Below, piece after piece: positions 34,547-44,212 of a DNA stretch of 64,000 bases. A model generated the notes under the pieces. It worked only from the letters and a program-made list of their open reading frames with translations. It ran no database searches and had not been told where the DNA came from. The first letter of the stretch is position 1. Each line of letters starts with the position of its first letter. The DNA is from Aurantiacibacter luteus (GTDB lineage: Bacteria > Pseudomonadota > Alphaproteobacteria > Sphingomonadales > Sphingomonadaceae): assembly GCF_001010945.1 (NCBI RefSeq), contig NZ_LBHB01000006.1, forward strand, positions 1 to 64,000. The letters run 5' to 3'. Position numbers and translations under genes: made by a program.

Positions 34547-35377
34547 TTAGCGCAGCAGGGAGAGCACGTTCTGCTGGCTCTGGTTGGCCTGCGCCAGCAT
34601 CGCGGTCGAAGCCTGGCTCAGGATCTGCGACTTGGCGAGCGCGGTCGTTTCCGCCGCGTAGTCCGCATCGACGATCCGCGAACGCGCATCCGACAGGTTG
34701 GTGGAGTTGATGCTGAGGCTGTTCACCGCCGATTCGAGCCGGTTCTGCGCCGCACCCAGGCCGGCGCGCGCCGTGGCGATGGTGCCGAGTTCGGTATCGA
34801 CAGCCGCAATCGTCGCGTTGGCGGTGGTGCCATCGGCACCGGCCACGCCGTAGGACCCTGCCGCACCGGCCGCACCGGCAAGGCCCGAAAGATCGGCCAT
34901 GTTGAGGTCGATCGTGTCACCACCGTTCGCGCCGGCCTGAATCGTCACCGCGGCGGTCGAGGCGTCGAACAGCTTCACGCCGTTGAATTCGGTGTTGGTC
35001 ACCACCTGACCGATCTGCGCGGTGAGCGAATCCACCTCGGTCTGCATGTTGTCGCGGTCGCCGGCGGAATAGGTGCCCGAGGCCGCCTGCACCGACAGTT
35101 CGCGAACGCGCTGCAGCATGTTGGACACCTCGTCCAGCGCGCCTTCCGCCGACTGGGCGAGCGAGATGCCGTCGTTGGCGTTGCGCACGCCCTGGTTCAT
35201 GCCGCGGATCTGCGCGGTCATGGTGGTGGCGATGGCGAGGCCGGCGGCATCGTCCTTGGCGCCGTTGATGCGCTTGCCGGTCGACAGGCGCTCCATCGCG
35301 ACACCCATCATGCGATCGGCCTGGCTGGAGGCGTTGGCGGCCTTCAGGGCGGAGATATTCGTGTTGATAACGGCCAT
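34547..35377 (-). CDS. fliC: Flagellin FliC
   Basis: 276 residues from the ATG giving MAVINTNISALKAANASSQA; the frame reads farther upstream but that lacks a ribosome binding site. The N-terminal D0/D1 (MERLSTGKRINGAKDDAAGL, AQIRGMNQGVRNANDGISLA) and C-terminal D1/D0 (AQNRLESAVNSLSINSTNLS, MLAQANQSQQNVLSLLR) are strongly conserved. The variable middle is small, about 70 residues, so the filament surface is simple. It is the only flagellin in the window and lies reversed between motB and the sigma-54 activator. Its promoter lies between 35378 and 35500. Confidence 0.96.
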   Translation of the reverse strand: MAVINTNISALKAANASSQADRMMGVAMERLSTGKRINGAKDDAAGLAIATTMTAQIRGMNQGVRNANDGISLAQSAEGALDEVSNMLQRVRELSVQAASGTYSAGDRDNMQTEVDSLTAQIGQVVTNTEFNGVKLFDASTAAVTIQAGANGGDTIDLNMADLSGLAGAAGAAGSYGVAGADGTTANATIAAVDTELGTIATARAGLGAAQNRLESAVNSLSINSTNLSDARSRIVDADYAAETTALAKSQILSQASTAMLAQANQSQQNVLSLLR

Positions 35378-35460
35378 GTGAAAATCCTCGTTCTCGTGGT
35401 CGCAGCTGCGGCCCGTCGCCGTGGCTGTCAGGGCAAAGAGCGGCCCGGGAACGCGGATTT

Positions 35461-35478
35461 TAAGCGGCTGTCCCGCCA
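35461..35478 (-). promoter_or_regulatory. Possible weak sigma-54-type promoter for fliC
   Basis: On the minus strand TGGCGGGACAGCCGCT has the invariant GG and GC of sigma-54 promoters at correct 10-base separation, but differs from consensus at four other positions. It is about 84 bases before the fliC ATG. A TTAAAA stretch overlapping its end could instead be the -35 of a sigma-28 promoter, with CCGCTCTT as a poor -10. Confidence 0.3.
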
Positions 35479-35480
35479 TG

Positions 35481-35494
35481 CGACTAGGTAGTCG
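35481..35494. promoter_or_regulatory. Perfect palindrome between fliC and the activator gene
   Basis: CGACTA, GG, TAGTCG: 6-base arms, immediately upstream of the fliC promoter candidate. Could be a regulator binding site; inference only. Confidence 0.3.
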
Positions 35495-35578
35495 TGCGTG
35501 GCCTTAAATTACCCCGGCTTAGAACGTTGGGCCGCATTGCCGGCTCAAGGGCAGACAGGGTTAACAGGGGCACGGTTC

Positions 35579-36852
<1,274 letters not shown>

Positions 36853-36856
<4 letters not shown>

Positions 36857-37221
36857 GCACGATCAGCGGCTCACCGGGCGTGGCGCAGGTCATGGCGCTG
36901 CGGCGCCAGATCGTCGATCAGACACAGGCTCTTCGCGACCTGCGCCAAGCTGGCGGCCCGGGCGGTACGGGAGCTGCCGCATCTCCCGCGCAGCCGCAGG
37001 ACGGCAGTTTTGCCGGCACGCTGCGCAACGCTGTCGACGAGGTCAGCGCCGCCCAGCGGCGAAGTTCCGACATCACCGCCGCCTACGAACAGGGCCAGGT
37101 GACCGATGTCGCCCAGGTCATGCTCGCCCGGCAGGAAGCCGGCGTCGCCTTCGAGGCCACGCTGCAGGTCAGGAACAAGTTGCTGTCCGCCTATCAGGAC
37201 ATAATGCGGATGGGAGTATAA
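36853..37221 (+). CDS. fliE: Flagellar MS-ring/rod adaptor FliE
   Basis: 122 residues. C-terminal part carries the FliE pattern: FAGTLRNAVDEVSAAQRRSS, DVAQVMLARQEAGVAFEATL, QVRNKLLSAYQDIMRMGV. FliE links the MS ring to the rod and is an early export substrate. The ATG overlaps the activator stop; fliF follows after 4 bases. Confidence 0.93.
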
Positions 37222-37225
37222 CCAG

Positions 37226-38863
37226 ATGGCTGATCTCATCCCAGCAACCGCCGGCGCGGCCGACCCGCGCGCCGTGCCGCCATCGCTCCTCGCCCCCCTC
37301 ACCGATCCTGCGGGCGGTACATTGCGTGACCGTTTCGGCGGCTTTTTCGGCCAGCCCGCCGTGCGCCGCGCCCTGCCCGGCATAGTCGGTGTGAGCGCGC
37401 TGGCGGGTGCTGCCCTGCTGTGGGTCAGCCTTTCGAGCGGGCCCCAGCGGGTGCTTTACTCCACCCTCTCCGATGCCGAGCGATCCGAGGTCGTGGGCGC
37501 GCTCGAGCAGGGCGGCATCACCTATGCCATCGACGCCTCCACCGGCACGCTGACCGTGGGTGAGGACGACCTTTACAAGGCGCGCATGCTGGTGGCCAGC
37601 AACGGCGCGCTGGCCGCGCCCGACAGCACCGCCGAACTGCTCGATTCCATCCCGCTGGGATCGAGTCGCACGCTGGAAGGCGAGCGCCTGCGCAACGTGC
37701 GCGAGCGCGAGCTGATGCTGACCATCGCCGAGATCGACGGCGTGGAGGCCGTCCGCGTCCACCTTGCCACGCCCGAGCGTACCGTTTTCGTGCGCGAGCG
37801 GACCGCCCCTTCGGCCTCGGTCATGGTCCGCCTCGCGCGCGGCCGCAGCCTCTCGCCGGACCAGGTGATGGCCATCGGCAACCTGGTCGCCGCGTCCGTC
37901 CCCGGCATGACCGCCGATGCCGTGCGCGTGGTCGACCAGCACGGCCAGCTCCTCTCCTCGACTGGCGGCGAGAACGCCGACGGGCTCGACCTGCAACGCC
38001 AGTTCGAGGACAAGCTGCGCGCACAGCTCGCCCAGCTCCTGACGCCCATCGTGGGCGAAGGCAATTTCTCCACCGAAGTCCAGGTCGAACTCGACCTTGC
38101 CGAGGTGACCTCGGCGCAGGAAAGCTACGACCGCGAAGGCGCGATCCGCAGCGAGACGCAGTCGCGTTCCCAGTCGCAAGGGCCCGGCCTCGCCGGCGGC
38201 GTGCCTGGCGTGCTGTCCAACACCCCGCCACCACCCACGGGCCTGGACGATGCCGCACCCGAAGGCACGGTCACCGAGGCGGGCGCACTGGCAACCAGCG
38301 GTGAGAGCACCGCCCGCCGGACTTACGAACTCGGCCGGCAGGTCGCTGTCTCCAGCACCACCCCGGGCGCGGTCAAGCGCCTGTCGGTCGCGGTTGCGGT
38401 GGATTCCGCCGCACTCGGCACCATCGCGCCCGCCAACCTGCAATCGATCGAGAACCTCGTCGGCTCGGCGGTCGGCGCGCAGCCTGATCGCGGCGACCGG
38501 GTGACCGTCATCACCAGCGCGTTCTCGCCGACGGACATCGAGGACGCCCCCTTCTGGGAAACCGCCTGGTTCGCCACGATCCTGCGCAATGCGGTGGCGC
38601 TGATCGCGGTCATTCTTGCCGCCGTCTTCGGTCTTCGCCCGCTGATGGCGATGCTGCGCCGGCGCGGCGAGACGGCGGACGAGCGGGTCAGGATGCTCGC
38701 CTCGCCGGTATCCGGCGAGCAGGATACCGATGCCCTGCTCGATGCGACCTCCATGCACGAACAAATCGAACTGACGCGCAAGCTGGCCGCCGACAAGCCG
38801 GAGCGCGCCGCCGCCGCGCTGCGCCGGATGCTCGCCCCGCCCGCCGAAAGCCGCGCGGCATGA
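37226..38863 (+). CDS. fliF: Flagellar MS-ring protein FliF
   Basis: 545 residues. First membrane segment near residues 50-70 (LPGIVGVSALAGAALLWVSL), ring-building motifs (LEQGGITYAIDASTGTLTVG, RERELMLTIAEIDGVEAVRV HLATPERTVF), second membrane segment near 450-470 (NAVALIAVILAAVFGLRPLM) and a C-terminal FliG-binding helix. It forms the inner membrane base of the motor. Good ribosome binding and direct coupling with fliG through a 4-base overlap. Confidence 0.95.
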   Translation: MADLIPATAGAADPRAVPPSLLAPLTDPAGGTLRDRFGGFFGQPAVRRALPGIVGVSALAGAALLWVSLSSGPQRVLYSTLSDAERSEVVGALEQGGITYAIDASTGTLTVGEDDLYKARMLVASNGALAAPDSTAELLDSIPLGSSRTLEGERLRNVRERELMLTIAEIDGVEAVRVHLATPERTVFVRERTAPSASVMVRLARGRSLSPDQVMAIGNLVAASVPGMTADAVRVVDQHGQLLSSTGGENADGLDLQRQFEDKLRAQLAQLLTPIVGEGNFSTEVQVELDLAEVTSAQESYDREGAIRSETQSRSQSQGPGLAGGVPGVLSNTPPPPTGLDDAAPEGTVTEAGALATSGESTARRTYELGRQVAVSSTTPGAVKRLSVAVAVDSAALGTIAPANLQSIENLVGSAVGAQPDRGDRVTVITSAFSPTDIEDAPFWETAWFATILRNAVALIAVILAAVFGLRPLMAMLRRRGETADERVRMLASPVSGEQDTDALLDATSMHEQIELTRKLAADKPERAAAALRRMLAPPAESRAA

Positions 38864-39864
38864 GCGCGCTACCGCAAGCCAGCGACATCGAGCGCGCCGC
38901 CATCGTCGTGATGCTGATGGACGAGGCCGATGCCTCCAGCGTCCTCGCCCACCTGACGCCCGAGGAACTGACGCTGGTCGGCACCACCATGTGCAACCTC
39001 GGCACCATCGCCGAGGAGCGTATCGCCGATGCGCTCGCAGGGTTCATCCGCCACGCCGCCAACGAAGGTATCGACGCCCACGACCGCCCGCAAACGGTGC
39101 GCCGCCTGATGCAGGGTGCGGTCGGCGAGGTGCGGGGCGAGCACCTGATGCAGCGCATCGCCCCGCCCCGCGCAGCGCGCTCGCTGGAGATCGCCCGCTG
39201 GCTCGCGCCCGAAAGTCTCCTCGCGCTGCTCGACGGCGAACATCCGCAGGCCATCGCCGTGCTGTTGCTGCTGCTCGATCCCGAACCCGCGGCCCATGTC
39301 CTTGCAGGCCTGCCGCAGACCATGCAGCCGGTCGTGGTCGAACGCATCGCGCGAATGGGCCCGGTATCCGCCGCGGCCGTCGCCATGCTCGACGACCTGC
39401 TCTCGACCCGCATCGTCGAGCAGTTCGGCCGCGCCGCTCTGGTCATGGGCGGCGCACGCGAGGCGGCGGAACTGATCAACCAGGCGATGGGTAACGTCGG
39501 CGCGATCGTCATGCCGGAAATCGATCGCCGCGATTCCTCCCTCGCCCGGCGCATCGAGGCGGAGATGTTCACTTTCGCCATGTTGTCCGACCTCGAACCG
39601 CAGGCCATGGGCCGCCTGCTGCGCGACATCGAGAGCGAGGTTCTCGTCGATGCGCTCAAGGGCCTGGCAGAGGAGGAGCGCCAGCCGTTCTTCGCCGCCA
39701 TGTCCAGCCGTGCCGCCGACGGCGTGAAGGACGAGATCGAACTGCGTGGGCGCATCCGCAAGGACGATGCCCGCAAGGCGCAGAACGTGATCGTGGAAGC
39801 TGCACGCAAGCTGGCCGACCAGGGCGAGATCGTGATCGGGTCGGGGGACAACGACTATGTTTGA
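38860..39864 (+). CDS. fliG: Flagellar motor switch protein FliG
   Basis: 334 residues. N-terminal FliF-binding domain (ERAAIVVMLMDEADASSVLA), middle domain with the EHPQ motif (DGEHPQAIAVLLLLLDPEPA), and C-terminal torque helix with the charged residues that meet MotA (LLRDIESEVLVDALKGLAEE, DEIELRGRIRKDDARKAQNV). Part of the C ring. Overlaps fliH by 8 bases. Confidence 0.95.
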   Translation: MSALPQASDIERAAIVVMLMDEADASSVLAHLTPEELTLVGTTMCNLGTIAEERIADALAGFIRHAANEGIDAHDRPQTVRRLMQGAVGEVRGEHLMQRIAPPRAARSLEIARWLAPESLLALLDGEHPQAIAVLLLLLDPEPAAHVLAGLPQTMQPVVVERIARMGPVSAAAVAMLDDLLSTRIVEQFGRAALVMGGAREAAELINQAMGNVGAIVMPEIDRRDSSLARRIEAEMFTFAMLSDLEPQAMGRLLRDIESEVLVDALKGLAEEERQPFFAAMSSRAADGVKDEIELRGRIRKDDARKAQNVIVEAARKLADQGEIVIGSGDNDYV

Positions 39865-40492
39865 AGGCGGCGCCGGCTTCGCTTCGCTGCCCCGCGACAC
39901 GCGTCACCATACTGCCCCCGGCTGGCTCGACAGGCTCGGCGCTCGCGGCGAATTCGAGCCCGATCTCCGGTTCGGTCCGCGAATGATTCCGGATGCGAAT
40001 GCCTGCGCGGCGGAGGCGGAGCGGGCGGAGATCCAGGCCGCCATCGACCTCGCCTACGAGCAGGGCCGGACCAATGGCGAGGCGGCTGCCGAGGCCCGGG
40101 CAAGGATCGAGATCGCCGCGCGCGAGAGGCTCGGCATGGAACTGCGACAGCTCGACGTCTCGCTCCAGCAAACGCTGGCCGAAGCCCTACGCGAAACCGT
40201 GGCGGCGCTGTGCAGCGACCTGGTCACAAATGCGGCGGCCGACGCGGAGCGGCTCGAACGTCGCTGCGAGGCGGCGGCCGTCATGCTCGGAGGGGCCATC
40301 GGCGACCTGCGCCTGTATCTGCATCCCGACGATATCGCCCCACTCGATCCCGCGTTCGCCGCAGGCTGGACAATAGTGCCCGACCCCGAGGCGGAGCGCG
40401 GCTCCCTCAGGCTCGAGAGCGGCGACAGCGGCATCTGCGACGGTCCCGCCGTCTGGCGCGACCAGATCGACGCCGCGCTGCGCGTGTGCTGA
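39857..40492 (+). CDS. fliH: Flagellar export ATPase regulator FliH
   Basis: 211 residues. N-terminal disordered part, then a helical region (RAEIQAAIDLAYEQGRTNGE, AAEARARIEIAARERLGMEL) and a C-terminal domain with AGWTIVPDPEAERGSLRLES, the usual FliH/HrpE ending. FliH holds the FliI ATPase and links it to the C ring. Sequence conservation is low, but order between fliG and fliI is decisive. Confidence 0.88.
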   Translation: MFEGGAGFASLPRDTRHHTAPGWLDRLGARGEFEPDLRFGPRMIPDANACAAEAERAEIQAAIDLAYEQGRTNGEAAAEARARIEIAARERLGMELRQLDVSLQQTLAEALRETVAALCSDLVTNAAADAERLERRCEAAAVMLGGAIGDLRLYLHPDDIAPLDPAFAAGWTIVPDPEAERGSLRLESGDSGICDGPAVWRDQIDAALRVC

Positions 40493-41820
40493 GTCTCGCC
40501 GCTCGCACGCTGGAGCAGCTGTCGCGCGCGCCCCTTTCGATCGGGCCGGTGCGGCACGGCCGCATCCGCTCGTGCGAAGGTGGACTGGTCGAGGTGTCCG
40601 GTCTGCCGGTTCCTATCGGCACGCTGTGTCGCATCGAGGACGGCGCCGGCAGCACGGAGCACACCGCCGAAGTGATCGGCTTCCGCCACGGGCACAGCCT
40701 GATGATGCTGCTCGGCGATACCGTGCTGCTCGAACCCGACAGCCTGGTGCGCCCGGAAGGGACGCCGGGCATGGTGGAGGTGAGCGAGGCCTTCCTCGGC
40801 CGCGCGGTCGACGGCTGCGCGATGCCCATCGACGGAGGCGGCCCGGTCGCCGCCAGTACCCGCTGGCCGCTCGCCGGACGGCGCGAGGGCGCGCTGGAGC
40901 GAGCCAGCGTCACCCTACCGTTCGACAGCGGAGTGCGCGCGATCAACGCGCTTGCCACCATGGGCGTGGGCCAGCGCATGGGTATCATTGCCGGCTCCGG
41001 CGTGGGCAAGTCGGTGCTGATCGACATGATCGCGCACGGGGCAGAGGCCGATGTCGTGGTCGTCGGCCTGATCGGCGAGCGCGCGCGCGAGGTGTCCGAC
41101 TTCGTTGCCCGCCACCTTTCCGGGGCGGAAGCGGCGCGCACGGCGATCGTCGCCGTACCTGCCGACCACGCGCCCAACCTGCGCCTGCGCGGCTGCCAGT
41201 TCGCCACCGCACTGGCGGAATTCTTCCGCGCCCAAGGAAAGCGCGTGCTGCTGATCATGGACAGCCTGACCCGCGTAGCCCACGCCGCGCGCGAGATCGC
41301 CCTGCTGACCGGGGAGCCCGGGGCCGCCCGCGGCTATCCGCCCAGCGCGCTCGCCACCATCACACGCCTCGTCGAGCGCGCCGGCAACGCCGCCAGCACC
41401 GGCGGCGCGATCACTGGGCTTTACACCGTGCTGGCTGACGGCGACGATACCAACGATCCCGTCGTCGATACTGCGCGCGCCATTCTCGACGGGCATCTGG
41501 TGCTCTCGCGTGAACTGGCGCAGCGCGGTCATTATCCGGCGATAGACGTGCCCGCCTCGCTCAGCCGGATCATGGACGATGTCGTGACGCGCGAGCAACT
41601 CGCCGCCTCCCGCGCCATGCGCGCGCTGATCGCCGACTACGAAGGCAACCGCGATCTCGTGCTGATGGGCGCCTACCGGGAGGGGGCCGATCCGGCAGTG
41701 GACAGGGCCATGGCGATGCACGGACCGATCGCCGCCTTTCTCGCTCAGGAACGCGCCGAGCGCTCTTCGCTTGCCGATAGCCGGGCGCAGTTGCTGTCGG
41801 TGATGCAGGATGGCGACTGA
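40486..41820 (+). CDS. fliI: Flagellar export ATPase FliI
   Basis: 444 residues from the GTG at 40486, overlapping fliH by 7 bases; the frame continues upstream as a shadow of fliH and no clear ribosome binding site is visible, so the exact start is uncertain. F1-type ATPase: Walker A IIAGSGVGKSVLIDMI (about 167-182), VVGLIGERAREVSDFV, Walker B VLLIMDSLTRVAHAAREIAL, and YPPSALATITRLVERAGNAA. It energises export of flagellar proteins. Confidence 0.94.
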   Translation: MLSLAARTLEQLSRAPLSIGPVRHGRIRSCEGGLVEVSGLPVPIGTLCRIEDGAGSTEHTAEVIGFRHGHSLMMLLGDTVLLEPDSLVRPEGTPGMVEVSEAFLGRAVDGCAMPIDGGGPVAASTRWPLAGRREGALERASVTLPFDSGVRAINALATMGVGQRMGIIAGSGVGKSVLIDMIAHGAEADVVVVGLIGERAREVSDFVARHLSGAEAARTAIVAVPADHAPNLRLRGCQFATALAEFFRAQGKRVLLIMDSLTRVAHAAREIALLTGEPGAARGYPPSALATITRLVERAGNAASTGGAITGLYTVLADGDDTNDPVVDTARAILDGHLVLSRELAQRGHYPAIDVPASLSRIMDDVVTREQLAASRAMRALIADYEGNRDLVLMGAYREGADPAVDRAMAMHGPIAAFLAQERAERSSLADSRAQLLSVMQDGD

Positions 41821-42238
41821 CAAGACGCGGCTGCAACGGCTCGAGCGGCTTGCCCGCCTGCGCGCGGTCGAACGGCACGAGGCGACGCGCAGAATGGCAC
41901 TGGCCGTGGATGCGCAGTGCCGCAGCGACGACCTGCTCGCGCGATGCCGCGACATCACGGCGCGCTATGCCGCGACGGACACGGCGCAGTGCGGGCAGGA
42001 CCTTGTGGGCGCCATGCGCTTTGCCGCGCACATGGCGGACGTGGCCGAGACCAGCCGGCAATGCGCCGATCTGACGGCCGAGGCATCGCGCCTCGCGCGG
42101 CAGGACATGGCCACCGCTCAGCGTCGCGGCGAACTGGTCGAGCAGCGATTGGACAGCGAAAAGCGGGCCTATCTTCGCGAAGACGGCCGCGACAATCCCG
42201 AATTGGCACGAAACTTGATGAGGCGGTCTCGAACCTGA
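41810..42238 (+). CDS. fliJ: Flagellar export chaperone FliJ
   Basis: 142 residues, helical and charged throughout (RLQRLERLARLRAVERHEAT, TAQRRGELVEQRLDSEKRAY), as expected for the coiled-coil FliJ that sits in the FliI hexamer. Identification rests on length, helicity and position after fliI, which it overlaps by 11 bases. Confidence 0.82.
   Translation: MATDKTRLQRLERLARLRAVERHEATRRMALAVDAQCRSDDLLARCRDITARYAATDTAQCGQDLVGAMRFAAHMADVAETSRQCADLTAEASRLARQDMATAQRRGELVEQRLDSEKRAYLREDGRDNPELARNLMRRSRT
42204..42219 (+). promoter_or_regulatory. Near-consensus sigma-54 promoter ahead of fliK
   Basis: TGGCACG, four bases, TTGAT within the last codons of fliJ, 45 bases before the fliK start. All consensus positions match except the -12 C, which is A; that position is usually important, so activity is doubtful. 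Confidence 0.38.
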
Positions 42239-42263
42239 TTTTTCTGCGCCGAGGGACCGACCG

Positions 42264-43610
42264 TTGCTGCCGATCACTGCCAGTTTGCCGAAAATGCCGT
42301 CCCCCCTTGAAAGCGGGGCTACCGCAACGCTCGGCGAAGGGATCGCCGAACGCTTCGAAGCGCTGTTCGCGGCGTTTACCGATACCGTGCCAGACGAAAT
42401 TCCCGCTCCCGAGGCCGTCGTCGATGGTACCGACGGCAGCGTCTTGCCGGTCGAGGGCGGCAATAGTTTGCCGCCGGCCGCGCTGGTCATTCCGCAGCCC
42501 ACTCCCGGGGTGTCCCTCCTGCCTGTCGTGTCGCCCATGCCGGCACAGGAGAAGCCTTCGAACCCGCCGTCCGGCCAGCCACGGTTGGTAAGCCTGGATG
42601 GCGACGCCCGGCCTGGCCGCCAATTCCCGGCACCTCTTTCCGCACAAGCTGCTGAAACCTTGCGCGAAGTCCCCACCGCCGCACTCGTCGCAGGCGCGGT
42701 GGCGCCCTCGCCCGCACCGCATCAGGGCTCGCCATCCGGCAAGGCGCCCGCGGCTGTCGTCCTGCCGAACCAATGGGACATCGCCGATCTGCAAATCGTA
42801 ACGACCAGTCCTGCGCGGCTGCCGGTGGCCGTTCAGCCTGCTGTCCAGGCCATCGCCGCCCCAATCGTGGCTCTGGCAGGCACGGCCTCATCCTCAAGCC
42901 ATCAACCCGCCTTGCCAGAGGAAGAGCCGGACGCCGCATCGTCGCGCGAAGTCGGCGAATTGCCGGAGTTCAAGGCGAGGCCCACCCGCCTCGCATCACC
43001 TGTTGCCGCGCTTGCAGGTTCGACCGCAGCGCCGCCCCTCGCCGCCATCGAAGCAGTCCAGCAAACTGGCGCGCCGCAACCCACCACCGCTGCCCAGCCG
43101 TTGCAGAACCAACTCTCTCAACCCGCTGCAACGGCGGGCCAGGCGCGGCCGCTCACCCTTACCGACCTTGTCGACAGCATCGCCCAGGCGCGCGAGGCGG
43201 CCCTCCCCCACCGGGCCGAACTGTCGGTGCGCCATTCCGATTTCGGCCGGGTCAGCATTCGCATGGACGCAGCCGGAGCGGCCGCTTCACTGGGCTTCAC
43301 GCTGTCGAGCGCGGATGCCGGCTTCTCTTCCGCGGCACAGGCGGCGCTTGCCGATCGCGGCGCGGCCGAGCGTGTCGTGGTGGCGGCGCAGGGTGACCAG
43401 ACCTCGCGCCAGGCCGAGCCGAACGCGTCCGGCCAGGGCGGCAGCAACGGCGCCTCGAGCCAGCAGGCGACTAGCGGCGGAACCGGCCATCCGGCCCACC
43501 GCTCGCCCGCGCCCGCCCACGACCCGGCGCGCGATGCCGATGTTTCGCGCGCCGACGAGAATGTCGTCTCGTCGAACGATCGCCGCGCCCGCGGCGGCAT
43601 CTTCGCCTGA
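42264..43610 (+). CDS. fliK: Hook-length control protein FliK
   Basis: 448 residues from a TTG start that follows GAGGGA at good spacing; the next in-frame ATG is ten codons later. The first 300 residues are Pro/Ala-rich and unstructured, as in the molecular ruler part of FliK. The C-terminal domain is short: AELSVRHSDFGRVSIRMDAA and LGFTLSSADAGFSSAAQAAL resemble FliK-C. It measures hook length and switches export specificity through FlhB. It lies between fliJ and fliL as usual. Confidence 0.82.
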   Translation: MLPITASLPKMPSPLESGATATLGEGIAERFEALFAAFTDTVPDEIPAPEAVVDGTDGSVLPVEGGNSLPPAALVIPQPTPGVSLLPVVSPMPAQEKPSNPPSGQPRLVSLDGDARPGRQFPAPLSAQAAETLREVPTAALVAGAVAPSPAPHQGSPSGKAPAAVVLPNQWDIADLQIVTTSPARLPVAVQPAVQAIAAPIVALAGTASSSSHQPALPEEEPDAASSREVGELPEFKARPTRLASPVAALAGSTAAPPLAAIEAVQQTGAPQPTTAAQPLQNQLSQPAATAGQARPLTLTDLVDSIAQAREAALPHRAELSVRHSDFGRVSIRMDAAGAAASLGFTLSSADAGFSSAAQAALADRGAAERVVVAAQGDQTSRQAEPNASGQGGSNGASSQQATSGGTGHPAHRSPAPAHDPARDADVSRADENVVSSNDRRARGGIFA

Positions 43611-43642
43611 TTTCCGTCACACTCACACCACGGACAGCATCC

Positions 43643-44212
43643 ATGAGCGAAACTCCCGAACCCAAGAAGAAATCCGGCGGCAAGCTGAAGCTGCTGGTCG
43701 GCGCATTGCTGCTGCTCGGCCTGGGGGCCGGCGGCGTCTATGGCGCCATGCACTTCGGTCTGCTGGGCGGCGCCGCAGAGGCCCGCGCACCCGAGGGGCC
43801 GCAACTTCTGCCCAAGGGGGAGGATGATCCCTACGCGCCGACCGAGGACGAGAGCGAGGAGGTATCCTACGTCGATGGCGAAGGCGGCAGCGAATACCGC
43901 ACGAGCTACTACAGCTTCGAGGACAGCTTCACCGCCAACCTGAAGAACTCCGCCGCGCTGATCCAGGTGAGCCTGGCCGCTTCCACCCGGCGCGACGGGC
44001 GCGTGCTGCAATGGCTGCACCGCCACGAGCTGGCGATCCGGTCGGCCATCATCGTCCAGCTCGCCGAGACCACCGAGGAACAGGCGACGACAGAGGCTGG
44101 CAAGCAGGATCTGCAGCGGCGACTGACAGCCGCAATCAACGAGGTGCTCGAAAATACCGAGGGGTTCGGCGGTGTCGATAACGTCTATTATCGCGGATAC
44201 CTCGTCCAGTGA
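43643..44212 (+). CDS. fliL: Flagellar basal body protein FliL
   Basis: 189 residues. One N-terminal membrane helix (LKLLVGALLLLGLGAGGVYG), an acidic linker (EDDPYAPTEDESEEVSY), and the periplasmic FliL domain (FTANLKNSAALIQVSLAAST, RLTAAINEVLENTEGFGGVD). FliL surrounds the stator and supports torque. Overlaps fliM by 4 bases. Confidence 0.92.
   Translation: MSETPEPKKKSGGKLKLLVGALLLLGLGAGGVYGAMHFGLLGGAAEARAPEGPQLLPKGEDDPYAPTEDESEEVSYVDGEGGSEYRTSYYSFEDSFTANLKNSAALIQVSLAASTRRDGRVLQWLHRHELAIRSAIIVQLAETTEEQATTEAGKQDLQRRLTAAINEVLENTEGFGGVDNVYYRGYLVQ

Noticed and set aside
34252-35491. Plus-strand frames of 152 and 410 codons between motB and the activator
   Set aside because: Mostly antisense to fliC; the part before it shows no gene-like features.
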